A DNA stretch of 23,609 nucleotides from an uncultured Oscillospiraceae bacterium (lineage in GTDB: Bacteria; Bacillota; Clostridia; Oscillospirales; Oscillospiraceae), in contig CAKUPH010000028.1 of the NCBI GenBank assembly GCA_934675115.1, positions 1 to 23,609 on the forward strand. Reading direction: 5' to 3'. A program made the position numbers and the translations under genes. Shown piece by piece: positions 22,297 to 23,609 of the stretch. Position 1 is the first letter of the stretch; each line of letters starts with the position of its first letter. The notes beneath the pieces were generated by a model that had not been told where the DNA came from, searched no databases, and saw nothing but the letters and a program-made list of their open reading frames with translations.

Positions 22297-23448
22297 TTGA
22301 AAAAAATCACTGCCTTGACCCTCGCCTGCGTGATGGCGCTGGGCCTGTTCCTGTCCGGGTGCGCCATGGACGACAATGGCGGCTATGCCGCGCGCGGCGA
22401 TGCCGCGAACGGCGATCCGAATGGTCAAAACAGCAGCAGCACAGGCGGCAAGCGGGTCGTCAACGTGTGCAGCTGGGGCGAGTATATCGACACCGACCTG
22501 ATCGACGAATTTGAGGAGAAGACCGGCATCAAGGTCAACTACCAGACCTCTGAGAGCAACGAGTCCCTGTACTCTCTGCTGAAAAACGGCGGCGCCAACT
22601 ACGACGTCATCGTCCCCTCTGATTATATGATCTCCCAGCTTATCGAAGAGGATATGCTGGCCGAACTGGATTACAGCAAGATCCCCAACTTCTCCAAGAT
22701 CGACGACCGGTTCAAGAACCTGTCCTACGACCCGGAGAACAAGTACACCGTCCCCTACACCTGGGGCACGCTGGGCATCATCTACAACACCGCCATGGTG
22801 GACGGCCCCATCACCAGCTGGAGCGCCATGTTCGACGACACCAACGCCGGCAACGTCCTGCTCATCAACAACTCCCGGGACGCCTTCGGCATCGCCCTGA
22901 TGTATCTGGGCTACTCCGTCAACACCACCGATGAAAACGAGATCCGCGAGGCCTATCAGCTCATCGCCGACGCCAACGCCCGGGGCGTGTATCAGGGCAA
23001 GGTCATGGACGAGGTGTTCCAGAAGATGGAGCAGGGCAACGCCGCCGTGGCCACCTACTATGCCGGCGACTACCTGACCATGCTGGAGAACAACGAGGAT
23101 CTGGCCTACGTGGTGCCCGAGGAAGGCTCCAACTGGTTCGTGGACGCCATGTGCGTCCTCAAGGACGCACAGAACGTGGACGAGGCCCATGAGTGGATCA
23201 ACTTCATCGCCTCCACCGAGGCCAACCTGAAGAACATGGACTACATCTGGTACGCCTCCCCCAACACCGAGGCGCTGGAGCAGTACCCCGCCTATTACGA
23301 GGAGACCTACGGCGAGCCGCTGGACGAGGAGCTGTACCAAATCATGGCCGCCCCGCAGGAGGTCCTTGACCGCTGCGAGGCCTATCTGGTCCTCCCCGCC
23401 GAGACCCGCACGCTGTATAACGATCTGTGGATCGAGCTGGGGATCTGA
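22297..23448 (+). CDS. potD: Spermidine/putrescine-binding lipoprotein PotD
   Basis: The 383-aa protein has a lipoprotein signal (basic start, hydrophobic core, LSGC lipobox with Cys at 22) and a Ser/Asn/Gly linker to ~52. A type-I/II periplasmic-binding fold follows. VNVCSWGEYIDTDLIDEFE near 55-73 carries the Trp and Tyr that stack on polyamine in E. coli PotD, and GSNWFVDAM keeps the later Trp-Asp pair. One ligand Trp of E. coli is replaced by Tyr (ATYYAGDYL). I chose the TTG at 22297, 9 nt after GGAGG; the ATG at 22289 is out of frame. It captures polyamine at the cell surface for PotABC. Confidence 0.94.
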   Translation: MKKITALTLACVMALGLFLSGCAMDDNGGYAARGDAANGDPNGQNSSSTGGKRVVNVCSWGEYIDTDLIDEFEEKTGIKVNYQTSESNESLYSLLKNGGANYDVIVPSDYMISQLIEEDMLAELDYSKIPNFSKIDDRFKNLSYDPENKYTVPYTWGTLGIIYNTAMVDGPITSWSAMFDDTNAGNVLLINNSRDAFGIALMYLGYSVNTTDENEIREAYQLIADANARGVYQGKVMDEVFQKMEQGNAAVATYYAGDYLTMLENNEDLAYVVPEEGSNWFVDAMCVLKDAQNVDEAHEWINFIASTEANLKNMDYIWYASPNTEALEQYPAYYEETYGEPLDEELYQIMAAPQEVLDRCEAYLVLPAETRTLYNDLWIELGI

Positions 23449-23538
23449 ATATAGCGTCCGAGCCGTTGTGAACAGGCGAGGCGTGAATTCAGCAAGCACC
23501 AGACTCACAAAACAAATTATCAACGAAAAAAGGGGCGC

Positions 23539-23570
23539 TTGGGGCACCCTCCGTAAGGAAGGTGCCCCAA
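23539..23570. terminator. Hairpin downstream of potD
   Basis: A 10-bp stem (23539-23548 with 23561-23570) extends across one mismatch by three more pairs to a GTAA loop. The plus-strand tail (CTGCTTTAC) is T-poor; the minus-strand side has a six-T run after an 8-nt gap. It probably ends potABCD and perhaps a convergent gene to the right. The remaining sequence to 23609 shows no gene. Confidence 0.55.
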
Positions 23571-23609
23571 CTGCTTTACATTTGACTCCTTTTCGGATTG
23601 TGTTGTCAC

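Noticed and set aside
22273..23547. A 424-codon minus-strand open frame opposite potD
   Set aside because: It is antisense to a well-supported lipoprotein gene, has Val/Gly/His-rich composition, no domain and no ribosome site.

Overview
The window looks like chromosomal DNA of a GC-rich, low-oxygen Firmicute, most likely an Oscillospiraceae/Ruminococcaceae-type gut Clostridium. The inference rests on HPr kinase (a Gram-positive carbon-control gene), cysteine-containing (zinc-type) L28 and L32, a tetrahydrofolate riboswitch on an ECF folate transporter, a der-plsY-gpsA cluster of clostridial type, frequent TTG/GTG starts behind strong AGGAGG sites, and high GC coding DNA with AT-rich promoters. 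No phage, integrase, transposase, CRISPR array, tRNA or rRNA was recognised.

Layout. Positions 1-5900 (minus strand) hold a TetR regulator followed by a three-gene membrane operon: an HdeD/DUF308 protein, an MMPL/RND-type exporter and a large extracytoplasmic Leu-x-x-Gly heptad protein. Positions 6145-7288 (plus) carry a split pair of chromate-transporter (CHR) half-proteins. Positions 7352-9675 (minus) hold folT and an AGCS sodium/amino-acid symporter behind a THF riboswitch. Its expression platform appears to be a long hairpin that buries the folT ribosome binding site. Positions 9748-10196 contain the most unusual structure: the last 54 bp of glmS occur three times, separated by two copies of a ~143-bp non-coding, hairpin-rich element (tail-element-tail-element-tail). 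glmS (609 aa, no glmS ribozyme seen) and hprK follow on the minus strand to 13047.

Positions 13291-17894 are core housekeeping: rpmB on plus, converging on a minus-strand yceD-rpmF pair and a der-plsY-gpsA operon for ribosome assembly and phospholipid synthesis. PlsY carries an unusual ~88-residue charged C-terminal tail. An RluA-type pseudouridine synthase is divergent from yceD. Positions 19041-23448 (plus) are a complete spermidine/putrescine ABC importer, potABCD, with a near-consensus promoter and a ~230-nt leader that I cannot assign to a known RNA family.

The best candidates for something undescribed are the triplicated glmS tail with its structured spacer element, which coincides with the conserved Tn7 target region, and the THF-riboswitch unit whose Shine-Dalgarno lies inside a 13-bp perfect stem followed by five U residues and which seems to bring an amino-acid symporter under folate control.
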